DNA from: an uncultured Collinsella sp.
GTDB taxonomy: Bacteria > Actinomycetota > Coriobacteriia > Coriobacteriales > Coriobacteriaceae
Reading direction: 5' to 3'
Length of the DNA: 31,199 bases
Assembly: GCA_947001705.1 (NCBI GenBank)
Contig: CAMQHT010000027.1
Span: 1-31,199 of the forward strand
In this document: positions 13,075 through 20,607 of the stretch, piece by piece
Layout: each line of letters starts with the position of its first letter
Position numbering within the stretch: position 1 is the stretch's first letter
Made by a program: the position numbers and the translations under genes
The notes under the pieces: generated by a model
The model's database searches: none
Told to the model about the DNA's origin: nothing
What the model saw: only the letters and a program-made list of their open reading frames with translations

Positions 13075-13109
13075 AAGGGTGGCGTCCTTGGCCGCTAGAC
13101 GATGGGGAC
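13033..13109 (-). tRNA. tRNA-Glu (anticodon TTC)
   Basis: The minus strand folds into a standard cloverleaf of 77 bases: acceptor GTCCCCA/TGGGGGC, anticodon stem CCACC/GGTGG with loop CTTTCAA giving anticodon TTC, and T arm GCGGG-TTCGAAT-CCCGC. The CCA end is encoded. The gene is intact even though the prophage joins it at the 3' side. Confidence 0.97.
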
Positions 13110-13119
13110 AGCGGGAAAG

Positions 13120-13125
13120 AGTATA
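13120..13125 (-). promoter_or_regulatory. -10 box of tRNA-Glu
   Basis: TATACT on the minus strand lies 10 bases before the first base of the mature tRNA, the right place for its promoter. No convincing -35 box is seen at 16-18 bases. Confidence 0.5.
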
Positions 13126-13168
13126 GCAGACTTTTTTGCCGGCGCGTATATCGTTGGCAAACTGGAAA

Positions 13169-13203
13169 ACCACCACAAAGGTACCTGTCCCCTTTGTGGT
13201 GGT
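13169..13203. repeat. REP-like palindrome
   Basis: A perfect 13-base inverted repeat (ACCACCACAAAGG / CCTTTGTGGTGGT) surrounds a 9-base loop TACCTGTCC. It lies in the gap between tRNA-Glu and the end of murT-gatD. The form, long perfect arms round a GGACAGG-type core, is that of dispersed palindromic repeats. It may also end transcription of the leftward murT-gatD gene. Confidence 0.7.
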
Positions 13204-13209
13204 GGGGTG

Positions 13210-15387
13210 CTAGGGGAGGAGCTTCATGGCGGCGTCGTGGGCGGCGTGCTCGTAGGCGTCGTCGAGGGGTTTGAGCGGCAACAGGGCGGCGGCCTGTGCG
13301 TCGCCACGGCGTTCGAGGGCGTGGGCGATGAGCCAGTCGGCGAGTTCGGGGTTCTTGGGCAGCGCCGGGCCATGCAGGTACGTGCCGATGACACCCTTGT
13401 AGATGAGACCCTCAAAGCCATCGTCGCCGTTGTTGCCGGTGCCCGTGACGACGGACGTTCCGAGCGGCGTGGCATCGGCGTCCAAAAGCGTGCGGCCACC
13501 GTGGTTCTCGAATCCCACAAAGGGCTCGGGTGCCAGGTCGGTCTTGACGGCGACGTTGCCGATCAGGCGGTCGGAGCCGCGTACGGTCTCGGCGGCAATG
13601 ACGCCCAGGCCCTCGATGCGATTTTCGCCCATATAGTACGAACGGCCGAGCAGCTGATAGCTGCCGCAGATGGCGAGCAGCGAACCGCCGTCCTCAACAT
13701 AGGCTGCGACCTTGTCTTTTTGGGCGAGCAGCTCGTGTGCCACGGCTAGCTGGTCGCGATCGGATCCGCCGCCCATCATGACGATATCGGCATCATGCAG
13801 ATCGAGCACCTCGCCCATGCGGACCTCATCCACGCGAACGGGGATGCCGCGCCAGGCGCAGCGGCGCTCGAGGGCGATGACGTTGCCGCCGTCGCCATAG
13901 AGGTTGAGGGCATCGGGATACAGGTAGACGATGCGCAGCGGGCGCGAGAGCTCGACTGGCGCGATACCGACAGGAAGAGCGCTGCCGTCGGCGCGGACTG
14001 CGGCGCGGGCGGCAACCGTGGCTGCATCGGCACCCTTCAGCCCGTCGAGTTCTTTGACCAGCGGCGGGAAGGCCGTGTAGTTGGCGACGGCGTAGAAGGT
14101 GTCATCGGCGGCCTCGTCTGCCATGGCGCCAATTGCCTGCGCGACGTCCGAGATAATGGCGGCGTCGATGCCGGCGTACTTGAGGCGCACCTGCATATCG
14201 TGTGCACGCGTGCCGCCGGCAAAGGCGACAAGCCCCGGGGTATCGGCGATGCGCTCGAAGTCGACGTCGTAGATCCACGAGACATCGTGGCCGTCGGCGT
14301 CGTTGTCATTGAGGAAGAAAGCGCAGAGTCTGCCGCCTGCCGTCTTGATGGACTGGATTTGTCGATCGAAGCCTACGGGATTCTTGGCCAGGTTGGCCTC
14401 GACGGTGCGGCCGGCGATATCCCAGCGCCCCATACGACCGCCGGCAGGCACATAGGCATCGAGCGTAGGCTGTAGAAGCGCCGTGTTCACGCCCAACTCG
14501 TGTGTGGCAAAGAAGGCGGCGGCAACGTTATAGACCATGTACAGACCGTTGTAGCGCGTGGCGATGTGCGTTGCGGGTGCGTCGGTATCGGGTTCAAAGA
14601 CAAGGTCAAAGCCGTAGCCGGCGCAGCCGAGTTCCACGCCCGTCACGCGACGGACAAGCGCAGGGCGGGCCCAGCCGCACGAGGGGCAATGGTAGGCGCC
14701 GAGTTGACCATACTGTACGTAGTCGTACTCCAACGGGGCGTTGCACTGCGAGCAAAAGCGCGAGTCGCTAATGCGGTCGGACTCGGTGCCCGTGGCGCCA
14801 TCGATGCCAAAGGCAATACTCGCGTTGGGAACGCGCGCGGCAATCGAGGCGCACAGCGGGTCGTCGGCGTTGTAGATGAGCGTCGTTGCCGGCGAAAGCT
14901 CCAACGCGTGGGCGATGACCTCCTGGGTGTGATCGATCTCGCCATAGCGATCTAGCTGGTCACGGAACAGGTTGAGCAGCACGAAGTACGTCGGCTTGAG
15001 CTTGGGCAGGACGCGCACAGTGTAGAGCTCATCGCATTCAAAAACGCCTACGCGCTTGCTGCTGGCGGTTCGCTTAAGGTTGCCGCGGGCCTCGAGCAGA
15101 GCGCCCACCACACCAGGCTCCATATTGTTGCCGGCACGGTTGCACACCACGGTAGCACCGCTGGCAGCAACGGCGTCGGCGATGAGGTTGGAGGTGGTGG
15201 TCTTGCCGTTGGTGCCGGTGATCACCACGCTGCGGTCGACCAGGCTCGCGAGGTCGCTTAGCAGCTCGGGGTCGATCTTCATGGCGATGCGGCCGGGGAG
15301 TACGCCGCCCTGGCGCTTAAGGACGGAGCGCAGCCCCCAGCGGGCGATATCGCTCGAGGCACAGGCGAGAGATGAGCGGAAGTTCAT
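13210..15387 (-). CDS. murT-gatD: Fused MurT-GatD: lipid II isoglutaminyl synthase in one chain
   Basis: The 725-residue protein joins two enzymes normally made separately. Residues about 1-460 are MurT: Mur-ligase ATP site G-T-N-G-K-T-T-T (58-65), a Cys4 zinc ribbon (C212, C215, C234, C237) and the DUF1727-type motif D-N-D-A-D-G-H-D-V-S-W (361-371). Residues about 484-725 are GatD: a type 1 glutamine amidotransferase with catalytic Cys in L-A-I-C-G-S-Y-Q-L (C574) and His in Y-L-H-G-P (H672). GatD frees ammonia from glutamine and MurT uses ATP to amidate D-Glu of lipid II to D-isoglutamine, needed for peptidoglycan cross-linking. A linker of about 20 residues joins them. It is last in a leftward run behind two TPR-like genes, 45 bases after the second. 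Confidence 0.93.
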   Translation of the reverse strand: MNFRSSLACASSDIARWGLRSVLKRQGGVLPGRIAMKIDPELLSDLASLVDRSVVITGTNGKTTTSNLIADAVAASGATVVCNRAGNNMEPGVVGALLEARGNLKRTASSKRVGVFECDELYTVRVLPKLKPTYFVLLNLFRDQLDRYGEIDHTQEVIAHALELSPATTLIYNADDPLCASIAARVPNASIAFGIDGATGTESDRISDSRFCSQCNAPLEYDYVQYGQLGAYHCPSCGWARPALVRRVTGVELGCAGYGFDLVFEPDTDAPATHIATRYNGLYMVYNVAAAFFATHELGVNTALLQPTLDAYVPAGGRMGRWDIAGRTVEANLAKNPVGFDRQIQSIKTAGGRLCAFFLNDNDADGHDVSWIYDVDFERIADTPGLVAFAGGTRAHDMQVRLKYAGIDAAIISDVAQAIGAMADEAADDTFYAVANYTAFPPLVKELDGLKGADAATVAARAAVRADGSALPVGIAPVELSRPLRIVYLYPDALNLYGDGGNVIALERRCAWRGIPVRVDEVRMGEVLDLHDADIVMMGGGSDRDQLAVAHELLAQKDKVAAYVEDGGSLLAICGSYQLLGRSYYMGENRIEGLGVIAAETVRGSDRLIGNVAVKTDLAPEPFVGFENHGGRTLLDADATPLGTSVVTGTGNNGDDGFEGLIYKGVIGTYLHGPALPKNPELADWLIAHALERRGDAQAAALLPLKPLDDAYEHAAHDAAMKLLP

Positions 15388-15432
15388 GAAGCCGTTCCTA
15401 ACGTGAATGACATGGTCGTGGCGTTTGCGCCG

Positions 15433-16476
15433 TTAAAAGCCGTAACGGCGCGCAAATTCCTGGGCAAGCTGCGATACATCTTCGCAGGCGTTGGCCCAGG
15501 GGGCAAAGTCGGGGGTGTCCGAGATGATGCCGTCGGCTTCCCAAACTGCCTGATGCGAAAGGTCCCAGGGGTCGTGCGGTTCGGGCCGGCAGGGAAGGTA
15601 CGGTGTCTGATACATGGGGTTCAGCAAAAAGAACGCGCCGCCCTCGCAACGGTTAGCGAACTCACGCAGCGCGCGCGTCGCCGGGCGCATCTTGTTTGTT
15701 TTGAACAGCAGAATCGTGCGGGCGAGCAGGTACCAAGGAGAGTTTTCGAGTGCGTCTGCCCCCATCTGTTCCTCGAGCTGGTGGGCTAGGGCAAAAAAGC
15801 CGTCCTGGTCTTCCAGGCGAGCGAGAGCGAGCAACACGGTGCCGGCAGCTCGGGTGGGATAGCCTTCTGCCTTAAGGACGCGGCGGGCGTAGTTGGCAGC
15901 AGCGCGGTAGCGGGCGCTTGCCATGCACAGCTGCGAGATGGCCTCGAGTGTGTGGAGCCACCCGATAAGGGCCGGCTCGCTCACGGTAAGGTCCGCTGCG
16001 GTGACACCGTCGGCCAAAACATTATTGGCCCAGTAGTGTGGGGCCTCCATGTCGAACCCGGGCACGCTTTGCCGCAGGTAATCGGTCGTGGTCGCTTCGA
16101 GCTTCATCAGGTCGCCCAGGCAGGCGTCGACGGGTGTGTCCGCCAAAATGATGGCGAGCAGCTGGGCATCGACCGCCAGCGCATCGACGCGAACGATCTT
16201 GAGCAGCTCATCGCGCATATCGTCGAACAGGCGGTTGCGCGTCTGCTCAAACTCCTCGTCGCTGCCCATGTCCTCGATGCGATGGAGCTCGTCGAGCAAA
16301 TGACGATGCACGCCGGCATAGGAAAGCAGCGCCTGCGCATGCTCGGTCTGCGCGTACTTTTGAGGGTTAACGCTCACGTCGTTATGGACAAGTTCGCGTG
16401 CTGCATCGGTGAGTTCGGGGTGCGACGCAACGTAGGCGCGCTCCAGGTAGGCGGGGATGTAGACGCTCGGATCCAT
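15433..16476 (-). CDS. TPR-like protein of unknown function (paralogue 2)
   Basis: The 347-residue protein is nearly all helical, in repeated helix pairs (for example A-N-Y-A-R-R-V-L-K-A-E-G-Y-P and L-L-A-L-A-R-L-E-D-Q-D-G-F-F-A-L), without signal peptide or membrane segment. The segment P-W-Y-L-L-A-R-T ... A-T-R-A-L-R-E-F-A-N-R-C-E near residue 250 matches in layout the end of its neighbour (P-W-T-L-I-A-L ... L-R-I-L-A-R-S-C-P), so the two look like distant paralogues. It starts at ATG 16476, sharing its first base with the upstream TAA, and lies just ahead of murT-gatD. It may scaffold cell-wall functions, but this is inference from position. Confidence 0.75.
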   Translation of the reverse strand: MDPSVYIPAYLERAYVASHPELTDAARELVHNDVSVNPQKYAQTEHAQALLSYAGVHRHLLDELHRIEDMGSDEEFEQTRNRLFDDMRDELLKIVRVDALAVDAQLLAIILADTPVDACLGDLMKLEATTTDYLRQSVPGFDMEAPHYWANNVLADGVTAADLTVSEPALIGWLHTLEAISQLCMASARYRAAANYARRVLKAEGYPTRAAGTVLLALARLEDQDGFFALAHQLEEQMGADALENSPWYLLARTILLFKTNKMRPATRALREFANRCEGGAFFLLNPMYQTPYLPCRPEPHDPWDLSHQAVWEADGIISDTPDFAPWANACEDVSQLAQEFARRYGF

Positions 16477-17552
16477 TAGAGGTCTCCTCCCTTAAACGGC
16501 AGGCCCTGCTCGGCCGCCCGCAGGATGCGCTCGTCGATCTGGGAACGCACGATATCGTTGGTGGCGACCCAGGCGGCGAAGCTGGCGTTGTCGGGGGCGC
16601 CCAAGCCCTCCTGCAGTACCGGCGTCGCCTCGGACAGCGCAAGGACAAGCTCGTCGGTAGAGCCCACACCCACGTTGGCGCGGGCATAGACGCCATCGGG
16701 AAACTCGGTTTGGAAGTAGAGTGCCTCGGCCGCGTGCGGGCACGAGCGTGCAAGGATGCGCAAGTAGTGCTCGGCACCCTCGTAGTCCAGCTCGCGCCAG
16801 GCTGCGCTCATCAGTGCGATGAGCGTCCACGGGTCCAAGTCGCGCTCCGCGTCCTTGGGACGACGACGCAGCGGCGTGTTGGCGAGATAGGGGACGGAGT
16901 GGGCAGAGCGAAAGCGCTTGAGCTCCTCGGCAGGGTATTCGAGCTTCGCCATGGCGAGCATCGCGGTGTGGCGGACGCCGGCCGGATCGTTGGGGGCAAA
17001 GTCGAGGCTGCGGTTTGCAGCTTCGAGCGACATGCGATAGCGTCCGCTAATGAGGGCGCGCGATGCAAGGGCGGCAAGCCAGCGCAGGTAGGGGCGGCGC
17101 ATAAGGTCGCCCGCGGCCTCGCGCTCATAGGGGTCCTGCGCCGAGGCGATCTTGAACGCCAGGTCATGCTCGACTTCATCGCGCTTGGATACCAGGTACT
17201 GTACGTATTCCTCGTTGGAGTCGGCGGTGAGGGCCGTCAGCATGCGCTGGGCATCCCAGTTGGTCGGATCGAGCGCGGCGGCCTCGCGAAGCATGTTCTC
17301 GGCAGCGGCCTCTTCCTGCTCGGCTTGGGCATCGTCGGGGATAAAGGGAATGCGGTAGTCGACAGCCTCGACCACCTTGGCAATCAGATGTCCGGCGCGG
17401 TCGCGATCATGCACGATGAGCGGCGCGGGGTTGCGGGTGAATTGTTCCATCAGACGCTCTACGGCGGTGCCATCGGTGAGCGGGATATTGTCGCGGCGCA
17501 AGGCCTCAAGAACGAGGCGATGGCAATCCTCTTGAATGGGATCGAATGCCAT
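16476..17552 (-). CDS. TPR-like protein of unknown function (paralogue 1)
   Basis: This 358-residue helical protein starts at ATG 17552, preceded by AAAGGAGG; an upstream in-frame TTG gives a 10-residue extension without ribosome site and is rejected. TPR-like helix pairs are seen at about 95-115 (A-A-E-N-M-L-R-E-A-A-A-L-D-P-T-N-W), 180-200 and 265-300 (A-E-H-Y-L-R-I-L-A-R-S-C-P). The A-L-D-P-T-N-W turn is typical of TPR motifs. It is the first gene of the leftward run of two TPR-like genes and murT-gatD. No known family name applies; the role is unknown. Confidence 0.75.
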   Translation of the reverse strand: MAFDPIQEDCHRLVLEALRRDNIPLTDGTAVERLMEQFTRNPAPLIVHDRDRAGHLIAKVVEAVDYRIPFIPDDAQAEQEEAAAENMLREAAALDPTNWDAQRMLTALTADSNEEYVQYLVSKRDEVEHDLAFKIASAQDPYEREAAGDLMRRPYLRWLAALASRALISGRYRMSLEAANRSLDFAPNDPAGVRHTAMLAMAKLEYPAEELKRFRSAHSVPYLANTPLRRRPKDAERDLDPWTLIALMSAAWRELDYEGAEHYLRILARSCPHAAEALYFQTEFPDGVYARANVGVGSTDELVLALSEATPVLQEGLGAPDNASFAAWVATNDIVRSQIDERILRAAEQGLPFKGGDL

Positions 17553-18052
17553 GGGGCCTCCTTTGCTGCGGTTAGGGTTCAAATGTCTCTATATAAGGTT
17601 CTAGTTTACCCGCATGTGGCACACCGGGGGTGTCGCACTTGGACTTGCACCTTTGCACCACGAAGACGGATGTCGCACAAATGTCGGCACCTTGGACGAC
17701 CGAGTGGTATCACGGTGCCGCAAACGGTCGATTTTTGGCGGCGAACGGTGCATATTTTGGAGGGGCACAGTCCTGCCCAGGATATGTAGTCAACCTTGAT
17801 AAAACGTTTGCCCAGCTTGGGAGTATGAATGCCGCACAAGGGTCTTCAGGGATAGAAAAAACGTTTCATCATTGGCGGCTTTAGGTGAATAACTGACCAA
17901 CCAGAACGGTAAAATAGTGTTTGTCTGAGCGTTGAGACGTTTAGACATCGCGCATTGTCATCGCCGGCAACGCGCAAACCGGTCCTAACGGAGCCAATTG
18001 GGTGCTCCGTTATATACGCAAGTCTAAGAGGGGCTTGTTTAGGAGGCACAGT
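17553..18052. other. 500-base intergenic region between divergent operons
   Basis: No credible gene is seen. Two approximate direct repeats, GCCGCAAACGGTC (about 17718) and GCGGCGAACGGTG (about 17738), lie near the middle. A 9-base perfect hairpin, TAACGGAGC/GCTCCGTTA (17986-18012), stands 40 bases before the alcohol dehydrogenase start without a T run, so it would be in its leader RNA. A TAAAAT near 17910 could be the -10 of that gene, but no convincing -35 is present. The long gap suggests regulated expression. Confidence 0.5.
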
Positions 18053-19276
18053 ATGGGACGTTTTACCAATCCTCGCGATCTGTACTTTGGTGAGGGCGCT
18101 CGCCACGAGGTGAAGAACCTCAAGGGCAAGAAGGCCATCATCGTTTCTGGCGGCAGCTCTATGCGCCGCGGCGGGTTCCTGCAGGACGTCGAGAACGACC
18201 TTAAGGAAGGCGGTTTCGAGGTCAAGCTGTTCGAGGGCGTCGAGTCCGACCCGTCCATCGAGACGGTCATGAAGGGCGCCGAGGCCATGCGCGAGTTCGA
18301 GCCCGACTGGATTATCGCCATCGGTGGCGGCTCGCCCATCGATGCCGCTAAGGCCATGTGGGTCTTCTACGAGTATCCCGAGGAGTCCTTCGATAACATC
18401 ATCCAGCCGTTCAGCTTCCCGGAGCTGCGTCAGAAGGCTCATTTCTGCGCCATCTCCTCTACCTCCGGCACCGCTACCGAGGTCACCGCGTTCTCCGTCA
18501 TTACCGACTACGCCAAGGGCATCAAGTACCCGCTGGCCGACTTCAACATCACCCCTGATGTCGCCATCGTCGACCCCGAGCTCACCTACACCATGCCCGC
18601 CAAGCTGTGCGCTCACACCGGCATGGATGCTCTGACCCACTGCATGGAGGCCTACGTTTCCACCTGCGCCTCTATGTTCACCGACGCCAACGCCCTGCAC
18701 GGCATCCGCGAGATCGTCGAGTGGCTGCCCAAGTCCTATGCTGGCGACCATGAGGCCCGTCAGCACATGCACGAGGCTCAGTGCATCGCCGGTATCGCCT
18801 TCTCCTCGGGCCTGCTCGGCATCGTTCACTCCATGGCTCACAAGACCGGTGCTGCCTTCGAGAACGGCCACATCATCCACGGTGCCGCTAACGCCATGTA
18901 CCTGGGCAAGGTTATCCAGTGGAACTCCAAGGACCCGCGTGCTGCTGAGCGTTACGCTTACGTGGCCAAGGAGATCCTGCACCTTCCCGGCGAGACCAAC
19001 GAGGAGCTCATCGCTGCGCTCGTCCAGAAGATTCGCGACCTCAATGACCAGCTCAACATTCCGCAGTCCATCAAGGATTACGCGAATGGTGGCGTGAAGG
19101 TCGACGCCGAGAACCCGCAGATGGTTTCCGAGGAGGAGTTCCTCGCCAAGCTGCCCGAGATCGCTGCGAACGCCGAGACCGACGCCTGCACGCCCGAGAA
19201 CCCGCGTGAGACCAAGGCTGCCGACTTCGAGAAGATCCTCAAGGCCTGCTACTACGACACCGACATCGATTTCTAA
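18053..19276 (+). CDS. Iron-containing (type III) alcohol dehydrogenase
   Basis: The 407-residue protein is a group III metal-dependent ADH: nucleotide site G-G-G-S-P-I-D-A-A-K (91-100), D-A-L-T-H-C-M-E-A-Y near 203-212, and metal-ligand histidines in H-S-M-A-H-K-T-G and H-I-I-H-G. It is closest in style to butanol dehydrogenase-type enzymes which reduce aldehydes with NAD(P)H to regenerate NAD(P)+ in fermentation. ATG 18053 has AGGAGG six bases upstream; an upstream in-frame extension is rejected. Substrate is unknown. A good terminator follows, then the glycerol dehydrogenase genes. Confidence 0.92.
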   Translation: MGRFTNPRDLYFGEGARHEVKNLKGKKAIIVSGGSSMRRGGFLQDVENDLKEGGFEVKLFEGVESDPSIETVMKGAEAMREFEPDWIIAIGGGSPIDAAKAMWVFYEYPEESFDNIIQPFSFPELRQKAHFCAISSTSGTATEVTAFSVITDYAKGIKYPLADFNITPDVAIVDPELTYTMPAKLCAHTGMDALTHCMEAYVSTCASMFTDANALHGIREIVEWLPKSYAGDHEARQHMHEAQCIAGIAFSSGLLGIVHSMAHKTGAAFENGHIIHGAANAMYLGKVIQWNSKDPRAAERYAYVAKEILHLPGETNEELIAALVQKIRDLNDQLNIPQSIKDYANGGVKVDAENPQMVSEEEFLAKLPEIAANAETDACTPENPRETKAADFEKILKACYYDTDIDF

Positions 19277-19298
19277 TCGACTCTTGTTATCGTAACGA

Positions 19299-19342
19299 GG
19301 GGCTCCGCACGTATCCGTACGGAGCCCCTTTCTTTTTTCTTT
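19299..19342 (+). terminator. Rho-independent terminator after alcohol dehydrogenase
   Basis: Stem GGGGCTCCG (19299-19307) pairs with CGGAGCCCC (19320-19328), followed by TTTCTTTTTTCTTTT. It lies directly before the glycerol dehydrogenase gene, so that gene must have its own start of transcription or rely on read-through. Confidence 0.9.
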
Positions 19343-19359
19343 TAGAGAATGGGATAGTT

Positions 19360-20460
19360 ATGGCTGCAATTTTCAATAGCCCCAGCAAGTACATCCAGGG
19401 TCCGGACGAGCTCGCCAAGCTCGGCTCCTATGTCGAGCCGCTCGGCGCTAAGGCCCTCGTCATCGTGACGCCTTCGGGCAAGAAGCGCGTCGGTGCCAAG
19501 ATCGAGGGTGGTTTTGCCGAGGCTAAGGCCGAGTTGCTGTTTGAGGACTTTAACGGCGAGTGCTCCAAGAGCGAGGTCGATCGCCTGGTTGCGCTCGCGC
19601 GCGACAACGGCTGCGACATCATCGTCGGCGTCGGTGGCGGCAAGATCCTCGACACCGCCAAGGCCGTCGCCTACTACCTGGAGTCCCCGGTCATCATTTG
19701 CCCCACCATCGCTTCGACCGATGCCCCGTGCTCGGCGCTCTCCGTGCTCTATACCGATGACGGCCAGTTCGATAAGTACCTGTTCCTTAAGGCGAACCCC
19801 AATATCGTTCTTATGGATACGACGGTTATCGCGGCGAGCCCGGTACGCCTGACGGTGGCAGGTATGGGCGATGCGCTCGCAACCTACTTTGAGGCCCAGG
19901 CGACGCACGATGCCGACGGTGGCACCTGCGCTGGTGGCAAAGGCGGCATGGCCGGTCTGGCGCTTGCCAAGCTCTGCTACGAGACGCTTATGGCCGATGG
20001 CGTCAAGGCCAAGGTCGCGCTGGAGAAGGGTGCGCTCACGCCTGCCGTCGAGCATATCATCGAGGCCAATACGCTGCTTTCGGGCATTGGCTTTGAGAGC
20101 TCGGGCCTTGCTGCTGCTCATGCCATCCACAATGGCCTGACGATGCTGCCCGAGTGCCACGGCATGTATCACGGCGAGAAGGTCGCCTTTGGCACCATCG
20201 TTCAGCTGGTACTCGAGGATGCTCCGACTGAGAAACTCGAGGAAGTCTTGGGCTTCTGCATTGAGCTGGGCCTGCCGGTCACGATGAAGGAACTTGGCGT
20301 TGCCGAGCTTACGCGCGAGCAGGCCATGATTGTTGCCGAGGCCGCCTGCGCGCCCGATGACACCATGTGCAACATGCCGTTTGAGGTGACGCCCGAGATG
20401 GTCGCAAACGCCATCCTGGGTGCCGACGCGCTGGGTCACTACTACCTTATGGATGAGTAA
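19360..20460 (+). CDS. gldA: Glycerol dehydrogenase
   Basis: The 366-residue protein is a GldA-type NAD+-dependent glycerol dehydrogenase: N-terminal S-P-S-K-Y-I-Q-G, cofactor site G-V-G-G-G-K-I-L-D-T-A-K (90-101), substrate-side T-I-A-S-T-D-A-P-C-S-A (117-127). The catalytic Zn2+ ligands D171, H254 and H271 are in the canonical places. It oxidises glycerol to dihydroxyacetone (or reduces it) in the cytosol. Length is normal for the family. A weak purine-rich ribosome site lies upstream. Its terminator and a REP palindrome separate it from a second copy. Confidence 0.93.
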   Translation: MAAIFNSPSKYIQGPDELAKLGSYVEPLGAKALVIVTPSGKKRVGAKIEGGFAEAKAELLFEDFNGECSKSEVDRLVALARDNGCDIIVGVGGGKILDTAKAVAYYLESPVIICPTIASTDAPCSALSVLYTDDGQFDKYLFLKANPNIVLMDTTVIAASPVRLTVAGMGDALATYFEAQATHDADGGTCAGGKGGMAGLALAKLCYETLMADGVKAKVALEKGALTPAVEHIIEANTLLSGIGFESSGLAAAHAIHNGLTMLPECHGMYHGEKVAFGTIVQLVLEDAPTEKLEEVLGFCIELGLPVTMKELGVAELTREQAMIVAEAACAPDDTMCNMPFEVTPEMVANAILGADALGHYYLMDE

Positions 20461-20474
20461 ATCAAGCTAAGGAA

Positions 20475-20508
20475 GGGGCAAAGCCAGCAGACGGCTTTGC
20501 CCCTTTTT
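20475..20508 (+). terminator. Rho-independent terminator after gldA
   Basis: Stem GGGGCAAAGCC (20475-20485) pairs perfectly with GGCTTTGCCCC (20493-20503), followed by TTTTT. Confidence 0.92.
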
Positions 20509-20512
20509 GCTA

Positions 20513-20577
20513 TGGTGCAAACCAACCTGACCCCATCGCACCAAGTTGGTGCAAAGGGGTCAGGTTACTTTGCACCA
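20513..20577. repeat. REP-like palindrome with inner palindrome
   Basis: Outer arms of 22 bases, from TGGTGCAAACCAACCTGACC at 20513 to the matching arm ending TGCACCA at 20577, pair with 20 of 22 matches. Between them lies a 15-base inner palindrome (GCACCAAGTTGGTGC). The arms hold GGGGTCAGGTT, a core similar in character to the GGACAGG core of the 13,169 element. This is a typical dispersed REP/RAYT-type repeat. Confidence 0.7.
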
Positions 20578-20607
20578 ATCGTTGTTTGATGAAGGGCGGA
20601 TTCTCGT

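Noticed and set aside
17583..17900. Small plus-strand frames in the intergenic region before the alcohol dehydrogenase
   Set aside because: They lack ribosome sites and have no conserved-looking product.
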